NCBI GenBank assembly: GCA_017475035.1
Contig: JAFVGK010000180.1
Coordinates: 1-64,000 of the forward strand
Direction of reading: 5' to 3'
DNA length: 64,000 nucleotides
Origin: Blautia sp.
Lineage (GTDB): Bacteria > Bacillota > Clostridia > Lachnospirales > Lachnospiraceae
In this document: positions 1 through 7,165 of the stretch, in pieces
Layout of the letters: the number at the start of each line of letters is the position of its first letter
Position numbering within the stretch: the stretch's first letter is position 1
Notes under the pieces: model-generated
Told to the model about the DNA's origin: nothing
Databases searched by the model: none
What the model saw: the letters and a program-made list of their open reading frames with translations, nothing else
Program-made: the position numbers and the translations under genes

Positions 1-178
1 CGGGTAGCCAAGCCGGGAAGGGATAAACGCTGAAGGCATCTAAGCGCGAAGCCCCCCTCAAGATGAGACTTCCGCTCGCAAGAGTAAACCCCCTTGAAGA
101 CGACGAGGTAGATAGGGCAGGGGTGGAAGTGTGGCAACACACGCAGCTGACTGCTACTAATCGGGTGAATGCTTGTCC
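1..178 (+). rRNA. 23S ribosomal RNA, 3' end (partial)
   Basis: The first ~178 bases match the conserved 3' end of bacterial 23S rRNA: the CATCTAAGCGCGAAGCC block, the GAAGACGACGAGGTAGATAGG block, GGAAGTGTGGCAACACA, and the CTACTAATCGG end helix. The gene enters from outside the window, so only the last few percent is visible. The exact 3' end is approximate. A terminator follows within about 50 bases, and no 5S rRNA gene lies between, unlike the usual 16S-23S-5S order. Confidence 0.95.
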
Positions 179-227
179 GGGGAAATCTTTTAGAAATCAA
201 CACGTGTGCAGTTTTCAGGGCGCGGGA

Positions 228-260
228 AGCCGGGAGAGTTAAATCTCCCGGCTTTTTTTT
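228..260 (+). terminator. Rho-independent terminator of the rRNA operon
   Basis: A 10-bp GC-rich stem, AGCCGGGAGA (228-237) against TCTCCCGGCT (244-253), closes a 6-nt loop and runs straight into a tract of eight T. Its place just after the 23S gene makes it the end of the rRNA transcript. Confidence 0.93.
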
Positions 261-331
261 AACGCAGACCCGCCCCAAGATGGATTGAAAAGCGGACGAT
301 TTATGCTGCAAAGAGCTTTTAGCCTTTGGAC

Positions 332-360
332 TTGTATTTTATGTCATGTTTTCGTATACT
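332..360 (+). promoter_or_regulatory. Candidate promoter upstream of the merR gene
   Basis: TTGTAT (332-337), a 17-nt spacer and TATACT (355-360) make a plausible sigma-A promoter. The predicted start near 367 lies inside the hairpin 363-392, so transcripts would begin within or just before that hairpin. It is the only clear promoter-like pair before the MerR regulator gene. Confidence 0.4.
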
Positions 361-362
361 GT

Positions 363-395
363 ATGAGTCAGGAGAGATGCCTCCTGACTCATTTT
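363..395 (+). terminator. Terminator-like hairpin, copy 1 of a duplicated stem
   Basis: ATGAGTCAGGAG (363-374) pairs perfectly with CTCCTGACTCAT (381-392), followed by TTTAT. Nearly the same stem occurs again after the flavoprotein gene at 2985-3026. A terminator already stands at 228-260, so this one is not needed for the rRNA operon. It may insulate the merR module or act on transcripts from the promoter just upstream. Confidence 0.6.
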
Positions 396-478
396 ATGCT
401 ATCCCGGAATCGTCCAAAGGAAGATGACATTATTGTATATGTTGCCGGGTTTCAATTATGGAAGAGCAGGATATATTT

Positions 479-1273
479 ATGCCCAAAACAGGAGAACTGT
501 CCCGATTATTTGAAATCGATCGGACGACATTGAACTATTATGTAAAGTCAGGACTTTTGCAGGCGGGAACAGAAGAAAATCAGTATCACAGATATACATT
601 TTCAGACAGCATGGCTTTGGCTTTTATCCGTTATTATAGAGGACTGGATTTCAGTACTGAGGAAATTGTCCGTTTATTAAGTCAGGATGATAATGAGGAA
701 AAGCTTTTCGATATTCAGCAAAAGCAAAAAGAAATTGAAGAGAAGATTCACTTATATCAGCTGAAGCTGCTTTTATTGCAAAACCTGCAGAAGTCGCTGC
801 AATTTATTCAGGAACATGGTTCTGCTCCGTGCCGCTTCACTACGGAACCATATTATTTTGTCCGGAAAGAAGATATCACTGACGATTCCTCCTGGCTTGA
901 GCTTTATAAAATGATCCCAAGTATAGAATTCACGGGACATTATGATAAGTTATTAAGTAAGGTAGAGGTTTCGGATCTGTTTTTACACGCAGGATTGTCC
1001 CTGAAAGAATCGTGGCTGCAGGAATATGGCTTAAAACCGCCTGAAAACAGTGTATATTATCCTGCTCAGGAGAAGGTTCTGGTGAGTTGGAAGATTTCCG
1101 CAGGCAGCAGGGCTGAGGAGCTTTCAGAATGCGTACGTGATTTTTTCTCTTCCTGGAGAGATCATCTGAAAGAAGATTTTGTCTTTTATCTTTTTCCTTC
1201 CCATTATGAATCCGGTGGAGGAGAGTTTGACTGTCTCGGTTTTTTCACAATTGAAGCGGAAAAGCTTGACTGA
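479..1273 (+). CDS. MerR family transcriptional regulator with effector-binding-like C-terminus
   Basis: A DNA-binding regulator of 264 residues. The N-terminus (MPKTGELSRLFEIDRTTL) is a MerR winged helix-turn-helix, followed by a coiled coil at about residues 70-110 and a C-terminal domain that looks like the GyrI/BmrR-type effector-binding fold. I chose ATG 479 because GCAGG lies 8 nt upstream and it places the helix-turn-helix at the usual distance from the start. The in-frame ATG at 458 has no ribosome site. The stop codon overlaps the -35 box of the next promoter, which has the geometry MerR proteins act on, so the downstream flavoprotein gene is its probable target. The ligand is unknown. 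Confidence 0.88.
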   Translation: MPKTGELSRLFEIDRTTLNYYVKSGLLQAGTEENQYHRYTFSDSMALAFIRYYRGLDFSTEEIVRLLSQDDNEEKLFDIQQKQKEIEEKIHLYQLKLLLLQNLQKSLQFIQEHGSAPCRFTTEPYYFVRKEDITDDSSWLELYKMIPSIEFTGHYDKLLSKVEVSDLFLHAGLSLKESWLQEYGLKPPENSVYYPAQEKVLVSWKISAGSRAEELSECVRDFFSSWRDHLKEDFVFYLFPSHYESGGGEFDCLGFFTIEAEKLD

Positions 1274-1296
1274 TGAATGGTTCATCATGTTATAAT
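1266..1296 (+). promoter_or_regulatory. MerR-type promoter with 19-bp spacer and dyad operator
   Basis: TTGACT (1266-1271) and TATAAT (1291-1296) are separated by 19 bp instead of 17. The spacer holds a perfect inverted repeat, TGATGAA-TGG-TTCATCA (1271-1287). Over-long spacers with a central dyad are the hallmark of promoters that MerR regulators activate by twisting DNA. The -35 box overlaps the stop codon of the merR gene, and the promoter reads into the flavoprotein gene. Confidence 0.85.
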
Positions 1297-1318
1297 CATT
1301 ATGTGCCCTTATTTGTTA

Positions 1319-1406
1319 CGGTTAATTGTCCTGTCAAGTGGACATTAACCGCAATTCTTCAATCTCCGTCAAGGGCGTGCGCGGCAGATGTCGTATAAAC
1401 GGAGAT
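1319..1406 (+). promoter_or_regulatory. Structured 5' leader of the flavoprotein mRNA
   Basis: Two hairpins lie in the ~140-nt untranslated leader. The first pairs 1319-1331 with 1340-1351 (12 bp, one bulged T). The second pairs ATCTCCGT (1362-1369) with ACGGAGAT (1399-1406). There is no T-tract, so neither is a simple terminator. I cannot assign a known riboswitch class. They may serve mRNA stability or translation. Confidence 0.45.
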
Positions 1407-1448
1407 GTCAAGTCCTTTGTTGGTTATTATTAGGAGGGACAGATCATT

Positions 1449-2927
1449 ATGAAATCATTATCAAGGAAAGAGTTTCTTAAGGGTTCCGCTGCCCTTGCCG
1501 CTGCCGGTTTATTTTCTGCTGGCGTGAGCGCGAATGAAGCAGAGGATGCGGCAATTCAATGGGATATTGAGGCAGATGTATTGATTATCGGTGCTGGCGG
1601 CGCCGGCATGTGCGCCGGTTATGAGGCAGCGTCCGCAGGCGCAAAGACCGTGATTCTGGAAAAGTCCCAGACCTTCGGCGGAACGTCCATTCGCTCCGGC
1701 GGAATTATTCAGGCATCCGGTACGGAAGCACAGAAGAAGCTGACCTCGTATGCGGATGATACTGCAGAAAAACACGCACAGTATTACATTCAGGAAGGCG
1801 AAGGCACCCTGGACGAAGATCTGGTTTACGATATGACTGCCGGATCAGCGGATCATATTGCCTGGCTGGAGAGCCTTGGACTGGAATTCGTGGAGGTTAC
1901 CGGTTCGGCGCATACTCCGATGGCGGATGAATCGCTCTATGCCGATCGTATTCACGGAACGAGCGTAGGCGCTTCAGGCATCTTTACTGCAGTGCATGAT
2001 GCCGCGGAAGCCGCCGGAGTTGAGTTTGTCTATGATACTCAGGCAACAAAACTGATCCGGGAGGATGGACGTGTCGTTGGCGTGGAAGCTCTCCAGGGAG
2101 AGAAAGTGATTTATGCGAAGGGAATAAAAGGCGTCATTATCGCCACTTCCAGTATTGATCATAACGAAGCCCTTTGCAAGATGCTCAACCCGAATCAGTA
2201 TTACGATCTGCAAAACGCACACTGTGTATCTTACCCCTATGATACAGGCGACGGAATCATCATGGGAGCAGCCATCGGCGCCCAGCTTTCCAACTTTGGC
2301 GGTGTGATTGACCTGACTGGTGTTACCATGGCAGGCATTAATCGTCAGACTCCGATGATGCCTTGCTTCTTTGTCAATAAATATGGAAATCGTTTTGAGT
2401 GCGAGGATAATACGTATGCATTGACATCAAGAGAGCTGTGGCGTGAGATTACAAAAACGAATCATGCATGCTATACGATTTGCGGACCGAACGATATCAT
2501 GACAAAAGAGGCGCTTGACGCAATGGTAGAAGCAGGAACAGCCTGTACAGCCGACACAATTGAAGATCTTGCGGCACAGATTGACGTGGATGCGGCTAAT
2601 CTGAAACTGACCCTGGAGCGCTGGAATAAAGATATGGAAGAGACAGGAACAGATCCGTTATTTGACCGTGCAACAGGTCTGGCTCCCATTAACGGACCAT
2701 ATTACGCGTTTGTGGAAGGCTTCATGAATCTCGGAGCGATCGGCGGCATGAAGATTAATCTGAACTGTGAAGTACAAAGTGTGACAGGAGAATCCATTCC
2801 GGGTCTTTATGCGGCAGGTATGGCATCCGCGGGCTGGGTTGGTCCATTCTATCCGGGATCCGGTACGGCTTTGCTGGGATCCATTCATTTTGGCCGTAAA
2901 GCGGGCAGGATTGTTGCGGCTTTATAA
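1449..2927 (+). CDS. FAD-dependent oxidoreductase, fumarate reductase flavoprotein-like, Tat-like signal
   Basis: A 492-residue flavoprotein of the fumarate reductase/succinate dehydrogenase flavoprotein superfamily. The N-terminus has a Tat-like signal (SRKEFLKG, then an Ala-rich core; RK rather than RR), so it may be exported with FAD already bound. A Rossmann FAD motif GAGGAG follows at about residues 48-53, with GGTSIRSGG just after and a C-terminal FAD loop (YAAG, PGSGTALLGS). There is no cytochrome or FMN-binding domain, so its electron donor must be another protein. The ribosome site is AGGAGGG. It stands alone between a MerR-type promoter and a terminator. Substrate unknown: fumarate, urocanate, cinnamate-like and steroid substrates are all possible for the family. 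Confidence 0.85.
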   Translation: MKSLSRKEFLKGSAALAAAGLFSAGVSANEAEDAAIQWDIEADVLIIGAGGAGMCAGYEAASAGAKTVILEKSQTFGGTSIRSGGIIQASGTEAQKKLTSYADDTAEKHAQYYIQEGEGTLDEDLVYDMTAGSADHIAWLESLGLEFVEVTGSAHTPMADESLYADRIHGTSVGASGIFTAVHDAAEAAGVEFVYDTQATKLIREDGRVVGVEALQGEKVIYAKGIKGVIIATSSIDHNEALCKMLNPNQYYDLQNAHCVSYPYDTGDGIIMGAAIGAQLSNFGGVIDLTGVTMAGINRQTPMMPCFFVNKYGNRFECEDNTYALTSRELWREITKTNHACYTICGPNDIMTKEALDAMVEAGTACTADTIEDLAAQIDVDAANLKLTLERWNKDMEETGTDPLFDRATGLAPINGPYYAFVEGFMNLGAIGGMKINLNCEVQSVTGESIPGLYAAGMASAGWVGPFYPGSGTALLGSIHFGRKAGRIVAAL

Positions 2928-2984
2928 CAGGTATTGAGAAAGCCTGTACCGATGACAAAAGCTGGTCGGAAGCTTTCTTGAGAT

Positions 2985-3026
2985 AAAAAATGAGTCAGGA
3001 GATGTATCTCCTGACTCATTTTTTTT
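2985..3026 (+). terminator. Rho-independent terminator, copy 2 of the duplicated stem
   Basis: An 18-bp perfect stem (2985-3002 with 3007-3024) closes a TGTA loop and ends in a T-tract. The core TGAGTCAGGAGA/TCTCCTGACTCA is the same as in the hairpin at 363-392, so one stem sequence brackets the merR-flavoprotein module on both sides. Confidence 0.9.
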
Positions 3027-3031
3027 TGGCA

Positions 3032-3113
3032 GGGGCGCCGAAAGGAATTTTGTCACCTGAAGGTGACCGGCGCCCCGCTGGGGGTAGAGGGTACGGCTTC
3101 GCCTTCCTCTACC
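3032..3113 (+). other. GC-rich hairpin pair in a non-coding stretch
   Basis: The stretch 3027-3230 holds no convincing gene. GGGGCGCCG (3032-3040) pairs with CGGCGCCCC (3068-3076) around an inner hairpin GTCACC-TGAA-GGTGAC. A second hairpin pairs GGTAGAGG (3083-3090) with CCTCTACC (3106-3113). A weaker one lies near 3180-3210. The function is unknown: structured RNA, DNA cruciform or a decayed repeat are all possible. Confidence 0.4.
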
Positions 3114-3230
3114 CTATTTGTCCCAGAGCGGTTCAAAGGAAGATATCACCTGCCGGAGACGATTGGCGCGCGGGACGGGCGGAAAGCAGGTTTTCTTTCC
3201 TGTTTCCGCAGGACTGCGTTCCTGGCCGAC

Positions 3231-3259
3231 TTGACATGAACGAGATGGATGTTTATACT
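3231..3259 (+). promoter_or_regulatory. Sigma-A promoter of the larA transcript
   Basis: TTGACA (3231-3236), a 17-nt spacer and TATACT (3254-3259) form a near-consensus housekeeping promoter. Transcription should start near 3266, about 10 nt before the closing stem of the structured leader. Confidence 0.85.
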
Positions 3260-3275
3260 TTAGGAGCTATGCAAA

Positions 3276-3400
3276 ATTACCTATACAGATGGTGCAGGAT
3301 AAATTCATCCAGGCAAGGCGGCGGAAGGAGCCGCAGCGGCCTGCGGTGACTGTCAGCAACGCAGCCTGGCCGGATTCAGACGCGCCATTGTAAAGGTTAT
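3276..3400 (+). promoter_or_regulatory. Structured mRNA leader upstream of larA, riboswitch-like
   Basis: A long closing stem pairs 3276-3295 with 3382-3400 (about 17 pairs, one bulge, two mismatches). It encloses a GGAT/ATCC hairpin (3297-3310), GCGGC/GCCGC (3318-3334) and CTGCG/CGCAG (3341-3364), giving a multibranch junction that begins about 10 nt after the predicted start of transcription. That layout is typical of riboswitch aptamers. I cannot match it to a class: there is no cobalamin GCCACTG box and no T-box. Because LarA enzymes carry nickel, a metal- or cofactor-sensing role is a guess worth testing. Confidence 0.5.
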
Positions 3401-3522
3401 TTATACACAGATCCTTACCCAAAGTGTACATGGAAATGAATGATACGGGATCCGGTTTTACGATTCGTTTGGGGAGAACCAGCCGGAAGCAATTCTCATA
3501 TCAGGACGTGGAAAGGATGAAT

Positions 3523-4800
3523 ATGAAAGATTATATTTTCCCTTATGGGAGCGGTACGGTGACTTTATCCCTGGAAGAGACAAGAGTATTGGGGGTTCTG
3601 AAAGGACATGACACGCCTCCGCTGGACGATATTGGAAAAGGACTGTATGAGTCATTGGATGCGCCGGTACAGTCGTGTTCTTTACGGAAATGGACATCTT
3701 CAGGTGACAAGGTTGCTCTGATCATATCTGACATGTCGCGGTTCTGGATGCGTCAGGATCTGGTGATTCCGCACCTGATCCATTACCTGAATGAAGAATG
3801 CGGGATACCTGATGAGGATATCACAATCCTGGTTGCAAATGGCACCCATGTGGGCGGGGATGAGAAGGAGCTTCGTACTCTGGTGACTTCGGAGATTTAT
3901 GACAGGATCCGGGTCATCAATCATGATTGCCTGGCAGAGGATCTTGTCACGATCGGAGTTACGTCCCGCGGGACAACGGTGCGGATTAATAAGATTGCGG
4001 CTATGGCGGATCGAGTGATTGCCTTAGGCGCCTGCACCCATCATGTGATGGCCGGGTATGGCGGAGGAAGAAAGAGCATTCTTCCCGGCATCAGCGCCAT
4101 GGATACGATCTGTCACAATCATGCCTTTGCGCTGGATCCGGAGGTTTTTCGTTCCAATCCTCTGATCGGAAACAGCGTTACCAAAGGAAATCCTCTCAAT
4201 GAGGATATGTGTGAGGCGGCTGCGCTGGTTCCCATGCTTTTTACGATAAACCTTGTGATGAATGCGGATATGAAGCTTTGCAAAATCTTTTCAGGAGATT
4301 GTCAGGCATCCTGGGAAGCCGGATGCCGGGCAATCGATGATATCTATCGTGTGAATGTAAAAGAGAAGGCGGATGTCGTGATTGCCTCCTGCGGTGGTTA
4401 TCCAAAGGATATGTCCTTGTACCAGGGAACCAAGACGATCGATAACATAGAACCGGGCCTGAAGACCGGCGGAACCTTAATCCTGATGATCGAGGCACGG
4501 GACGGCGGCGGACCTGCGGAATACTTTGACTGGCTCAGGCCTCTTGAGGATGGCACATTTGAAGAAAAACTCCGGAACCATTTCACAGTGCCGGGATATA
4601 TTTTCCTCCTCAATTGTGAACAGGCGCAGCGTTACCGTATTATGATGCTGACAACGGTGCCTGAAGAGACCCTGGCTGTCATGGGGATTGAAGGGTACTC
4701 AGATATCCGGGAATTGATGAAACAGGCAGATTTAACGGACAAGACAATTTATGTTATTCCCAATGGAGCCACTGTGATCCCTTGCGTGGAAGCTGATTGA
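3523..4800 (+). CDS. larA: LarA family nickel-pincer-dependent 2-hydroxyacid racemase/epimerase
   Basis: A 425-residue LarA (DUF2088) protein, a family that racemises lactate or related 2-hydroxyacids with a nickel-pincer nucleotide. The signature HHVMAGYGGGRKSILPG is present. Counting from ATG 3523, His174, Lys184 (pincer attachment in Lactobacillus LarA) and His200 (nickel ligand) fall at the same numbers as I recall for the known enzyme, with His109 near the second catalytic His. This supports ATG 3523, which follows GAAAGGA by 5 nt, over an upstream in-frame ATG at 3424 that lacks a ribosome site. The cofactor genes larB, larC and larE are not in the window. Lactate specificity is not shown; malate, phenyllactate or other acids are possible. 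Confidence 0.85.
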   Translation: MKDYIFPYGSGTVTLSLEETRVLGVLKGHDTPPLDDIGKGLYESLDAPVQSCSLRKWTSSGDKVALIISDMSRFWMRQDLVIPHLIHYLNEECGIPDEDITILVANGTHVGGDEKELRTLVTSEIYDRIRVINHDCLAEDLVTIGVTSRGTTVRINKIAAMADRVIALGACTHHVMAGYGGGRKSILPGISAMDTICHNHAFALDPEVFRSNPLIGNSVTKGNPLNEDMCEAAALVPMLFTINLVMNADMKLCKIFSGDCQASWEAGCRAIDDIYRVNVKEKADVVIASCGGYPKDMSLYQGTKTIDNIEPGLKTGGTLILMIEARDGGGPAEYFDWLRPLEDGTFEEKLRNHFTVPGYIFLLNCEQAQRYRIMMLTTVPEETLAVMGIEGYSDIRELMKQADLTDKTIYVIPNGATVIPCVEAD

Positions 4801-4802
4801 TA

Positions 4803-4849
4803 AACAGCTCCGCTGCGGAAAATCCGCAGGGTCAGGATTTGATCGAAGC
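4803..4849 (+). repeat. Dispersed repeat family R2, copy 1 (diverged)
   Basis: This 47-nt block just after the larA stop aligns with three other intergenic copies (10004-10057, 35615-35660, 37453-37505). Shared features are ACAGCTCCGCTGCG, a CCGCAG core and TCAGGATTTGATCGA. It is the most diverged copy. It contains a GCGGA/TCCGC hairpin. Confidence 0.45.
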
Positions 4850-4960
4850 GGGGCGTGTCGGGAAGCTCTGCCACACTGCAGGAGGGCTTGTCGTGGGAAG
4901 ATGCTTTTTGCATGGGAAAGCATTGATCTGTTTGCAGATTGGATGGGAAAGGAATAAGAA

Positions 4961-6121
4961 ATGCAATATCTCGCAAAACGATTTCAAAATCAGGCGCCCG
5001 GGCTTTCCCTGGATACGGAAGCCCTCTCCCGGTATCCGGATTTGATTGACCTTTCGATAGGGGACACGGATTTTGTGACAGATGAGCGCATCATTGACGC
5101 CGCTATGAAAGATGCAAAAGCCGGCTATACGCATTATGGCTTTCCGGGCGGAGATCCGGAGCTGATTGACGCGATCTGTAAGTCCTGGTCTGAGGATTTT
5201 GGCCAGGAGCTTTCCCGGGAAGAGGTTACCGTGACCGCATCCTCCTGTCTCGGAATGGCGGAAGCTTTGTTTGCCATTTTGAATCCCGGGGATGAGGTCA
5301 TTGTGACAGCCCCCTATTTTGCTGTTTACCGTCAGCAGATTGAGCTGGCGGGAGGTGTTTGCGTTGAAGTGGATTCTTACGAAGATGAAAACTTCCGTCT
5401 GCATGAGGGCAGGCTTCGCGCATCCATCACCGAAAAAACCAGGGCGATTATTCTGAATAATCCCTGTAATCCTACCGGTGTGGCTTACCATAGGGAAGAT
5501 CTGGAGCTTCTTGCGGACATAGTAAAAGAGAAAGGACTTTTGCTCCTGGCTGATGAGATTTATACCCGCTATGTTTTTGACGGAGAGTTTATTCCGATTC
5601 GTACCCTTCCCGGCATGAAAGAGCATGTCATTACATTAAACAGTTTTTCCAAAAACTTTATGATGACTGGCTGGCGTATCGGCTGTCTGATTGGCCCGCC
5701 GTCCCTTCTGCGTGCGATAGAACGGATTAACGGAGGTCTGATCTATACGTCACCATCTGTCAGCCAGCGTGCCGCAATTAAGGCACTGGAGCTGAGAGAG
5801 GATCTCGCGCAGAGATATATTACACAGTACAGGGAGAGGCTCTGGTATGCCGCAGACAGGATCGAGAGGATCTCCTATATGAGCCTGTCACGCCCCGGCG
5901 GGACCTTCTATCTGTTTCCGGGAATCCGTAAAGCAAAAGTCAGCTCTGCCCGCTTTTGTCAGATCGCTTTGGAACAGGCCCATGTGCTTTTAAGTCCGGG
6001 CAGCGTGTTTGGGGCTTGCGGGGAAGGGCATGTCAGAATTGCGGTCACACAGCAGAAAGACAAGCTTTCCGAAGCCTTTGACCGGCTGGAAGGATTAGCC
6101 AAAAGACACATTTTTTCTTGA
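4961..6121 (+). CDS. Pyridoxal phosphate-dependent aminotransferase, class I/II
   Basis: A 386-residue fold-type I aminotransferase. It shows NNPCNPTG (cofactor and substrate contacts), LADEIY (cofactor Asp), SFSKNF with the Schiff-base Lys231, and the TGWRIG motif. This is the aspartate aminotransferase subgroup, which moves an amino group between an amino acid and a 2-oxoacid. AAAGGA sits about 8 nt before the ATG. It lies 160 bp after larA with no terminator between, so the two may share a transcript: a 2-hydroxyacid racemase beside a transaminase suggests amino acid to oxoacid to hydroxyacid chemistry. Its substrate cannot be read from the sequence. Confidence 0.9.
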   Translation: MQYLAKRFQNQAPGLSLDTEALSRYPDLIDLSIGDTDFVTDERIIDAAMKDAKAGYTHYGFPGGDPELIDAICKSWSEDFGQELSREEVTVTASSCLGMAEALFAILNPGDEVIVTAPYFAVYRQQIELAGGVCVEVDSYEDENFRLHEGRLRASITEKTRAIILNNPCNPTGVAYHREDLELLADIVKEKGLLLLADEIYTRYVFDGEFIPIRTLPGMKEHVITLNSFSKNFMMTGWRIGCLIGPPSLLRAIERINGGLIYTSPSVSQRAAIKALELREDLAQRYITQYRERLWYAADRIERISYMSLSRPGGTFYLFPGIRKAKVSSARFCQIALEQAHVLLSPGSVFGACGEGHVRIAVTQQKDKLSEAFDRLEGLAKRHIFS

Positions 6122-6145
6122 CATTCCCAAAACATCCGTTACAAT
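6118..6145 (+). promoter_or_regulatory. Promoter of the amino acid ABC operon
   Basis: TTGACA (6118-6123), a 16-nt spacer and TACAAT (6140-6145). The -35 box overlaps the stop codon of the aminotransferase gene, so the transporter can be expressed independently while still reading through from upstream. Confidence 0.75.
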
Positions 6146-6226
6146 ATATAAGGATACAACTGTACAGAATTATCGTGGTAAAGAAAAAAAGCAAAATAAA
6201 CTGTTATGAAAAAGGAGAAGAACGTT

Positions 6227-7030
6227 ATGAAAAAAATTCTAGCTTCCCTGTTGACCGCTTCCCTTCTGGTAAGCCTTTCCTGCACGGTTATGGCAGAAAC
6301 TCCCCTGGAAAAGATCCAGGCTGCGGGAAAGATTAAAGTAGGTACAGAGGCAACGTATCCTCCGTATGAGTATCTGGATGACAACGCTGAGATGGTTGGC
6401 TGTGATATCTGGCTGGCAAAGCAGATCGCTGAGGCTATCGGCGTTGAACTGGAGATGGTTGACATGGGTTTTGACGGGATTATTCCCGCCGTGGCGTCCG
6501 GCCAGATCGACATGGGTCTTGCCGCGTTTACCGTTACCCCGGAGCGCGCGGAAGTCATTGATTTTTCCAATCAGTATGAGGTCAGCAGGCAGCTGCTTAT
6601 TGTCAAGGCAGGAAATGCCTCTGTTTATGCGGATAAAGAATCTCTGTCCGGCCTGAAAGTCGGCGCACAGCTTGGAACGATCCAGTCCAATCTTGTGGAA
6701 TCCGCTCTTCCGGACTGCGAGCTTTTTGAGCTGCCGACCTATCCGGAGCTGGGACTTGAGACGATCAACGGCAACATTGCCGGCTTTGTCGTAGATTCTG
6801 CTGTAGGCGAGTCCATGGTTGCTGCCAGCAACGGAGACCTGGAGGTTTCAGAGTTTGAGTTCACCGCTGAGGAGGCTTCTTTTGGTAAAGCTGCGGTCCT
6901 GAAGAAAGAGAGCGCGGATTTACTGGATGCTGTGAATGAAGTGATTGACCGCGTGGTTGAGGATGGCTCATATCAGGCCGCCTATGATGAGGCTGTTGCG
7001 GCAAGCGGCGTCGAGGAAGCTGAGGAATGA
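6227..7030 (+). CDS. Amino acid ABC transporter substrate-binding protein
   Basis: A 267-residue periplasmic-type binding protein of family 3 (PF00497), which captures polar amino acids outside the membrane. It has a Sec signal peptide ending at VMA, then the family start GKIKVGTEATYPPYEY, DIDLAK-type CDIWLAKQIAE, and GQIDMGLAAFTVTPERAE. A Cys near the cleavage site (SLSC) is a weak lipobox, so a lipoprotein cannot be excluded. ATG 6227 follows AAGGAG at good spacing. An upstream ATG at 6206 lies before that site and is not used. A terminator-like hairpin separates it from the permease gene, which should keep this protein in excess. Confidence 0.92.
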   Translation: MKKILASLLTASLLVSLSCTVMAETPLEKIQAAGKIKVGTEATYPPYEYLDDNAEMVGCDIWLAKQIAEAIGVELEMVDMGFDGIIPAVASGQIDMGLAAFTVTPERAEVIDFSNQYEVSRQLLIVKAGNASVYADKESLSGLKVGAQLGTIQSNLVESALPDCELFELPTYPELGLETINGNIAGFVVDSAVGESMVAASNGDLEVSEFEFTAEEASFGKAAVLKKESADLLDAVNEVIDRVVEDGSYQAAYDEAVAASGVEEAEE

Positions 7031-7085
7031 CAGGATTCATCCGCAGATAAATGAAATGTGAAGGTTTTCATGATTCTGCGAAAAT

Positions 7086-7121
7086 GAAAAAGACCTTCCC
7101 ATCGAAGGGAAGGTCTTTTTC
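7086..7121 (+). terminator. Intercistronic terminator/attenuator after the binding protein gene
   Basis: A 15-bp perfect stem GAAAAAGACCTTCCC (7086-7100) with GGGAAGGTCTTTTTC (7107-7121) and a six-base loop. It lies inside the operon, so it probably reduces rather than stops transcription into the permease and ATPase genes. Confidence 0.88.
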
Positions 7122-7165
7122 GTATCCCGGTACCCTTTTTCCTTTCTTTGAGAGGAGGCCAGCCT

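Noticed and set aside
285-533. Open frame of 82 codons between the rRNA gene and merR
   Set aside because: It crosses a promoter-like pair and a terminator hairpin and overlaps the start of the MerR gene in another frame.
2990-3349. Open frame of 119 codons after the flavoprotein gene
   Set aside because: It begins inside a perfect terminator hairpin, runs through GC-rich hairpins and the larA promoter, has no ribosome site and no recognisable protein features.
3266-3522. Cobalamin riboswitch, T-box or lysine riboswitch before larA
   Set aside because: The GCCACTG box, the T-box bulge and the lysine aptamer layout are all missing; kept only as an unassigned structured leader.
4832-5626. Long minus-strand open frame (264 codons)
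   Set aside because: It lies opposite a clear aminotransferase gene with all catalytic motifs; it is an antisense shadow.
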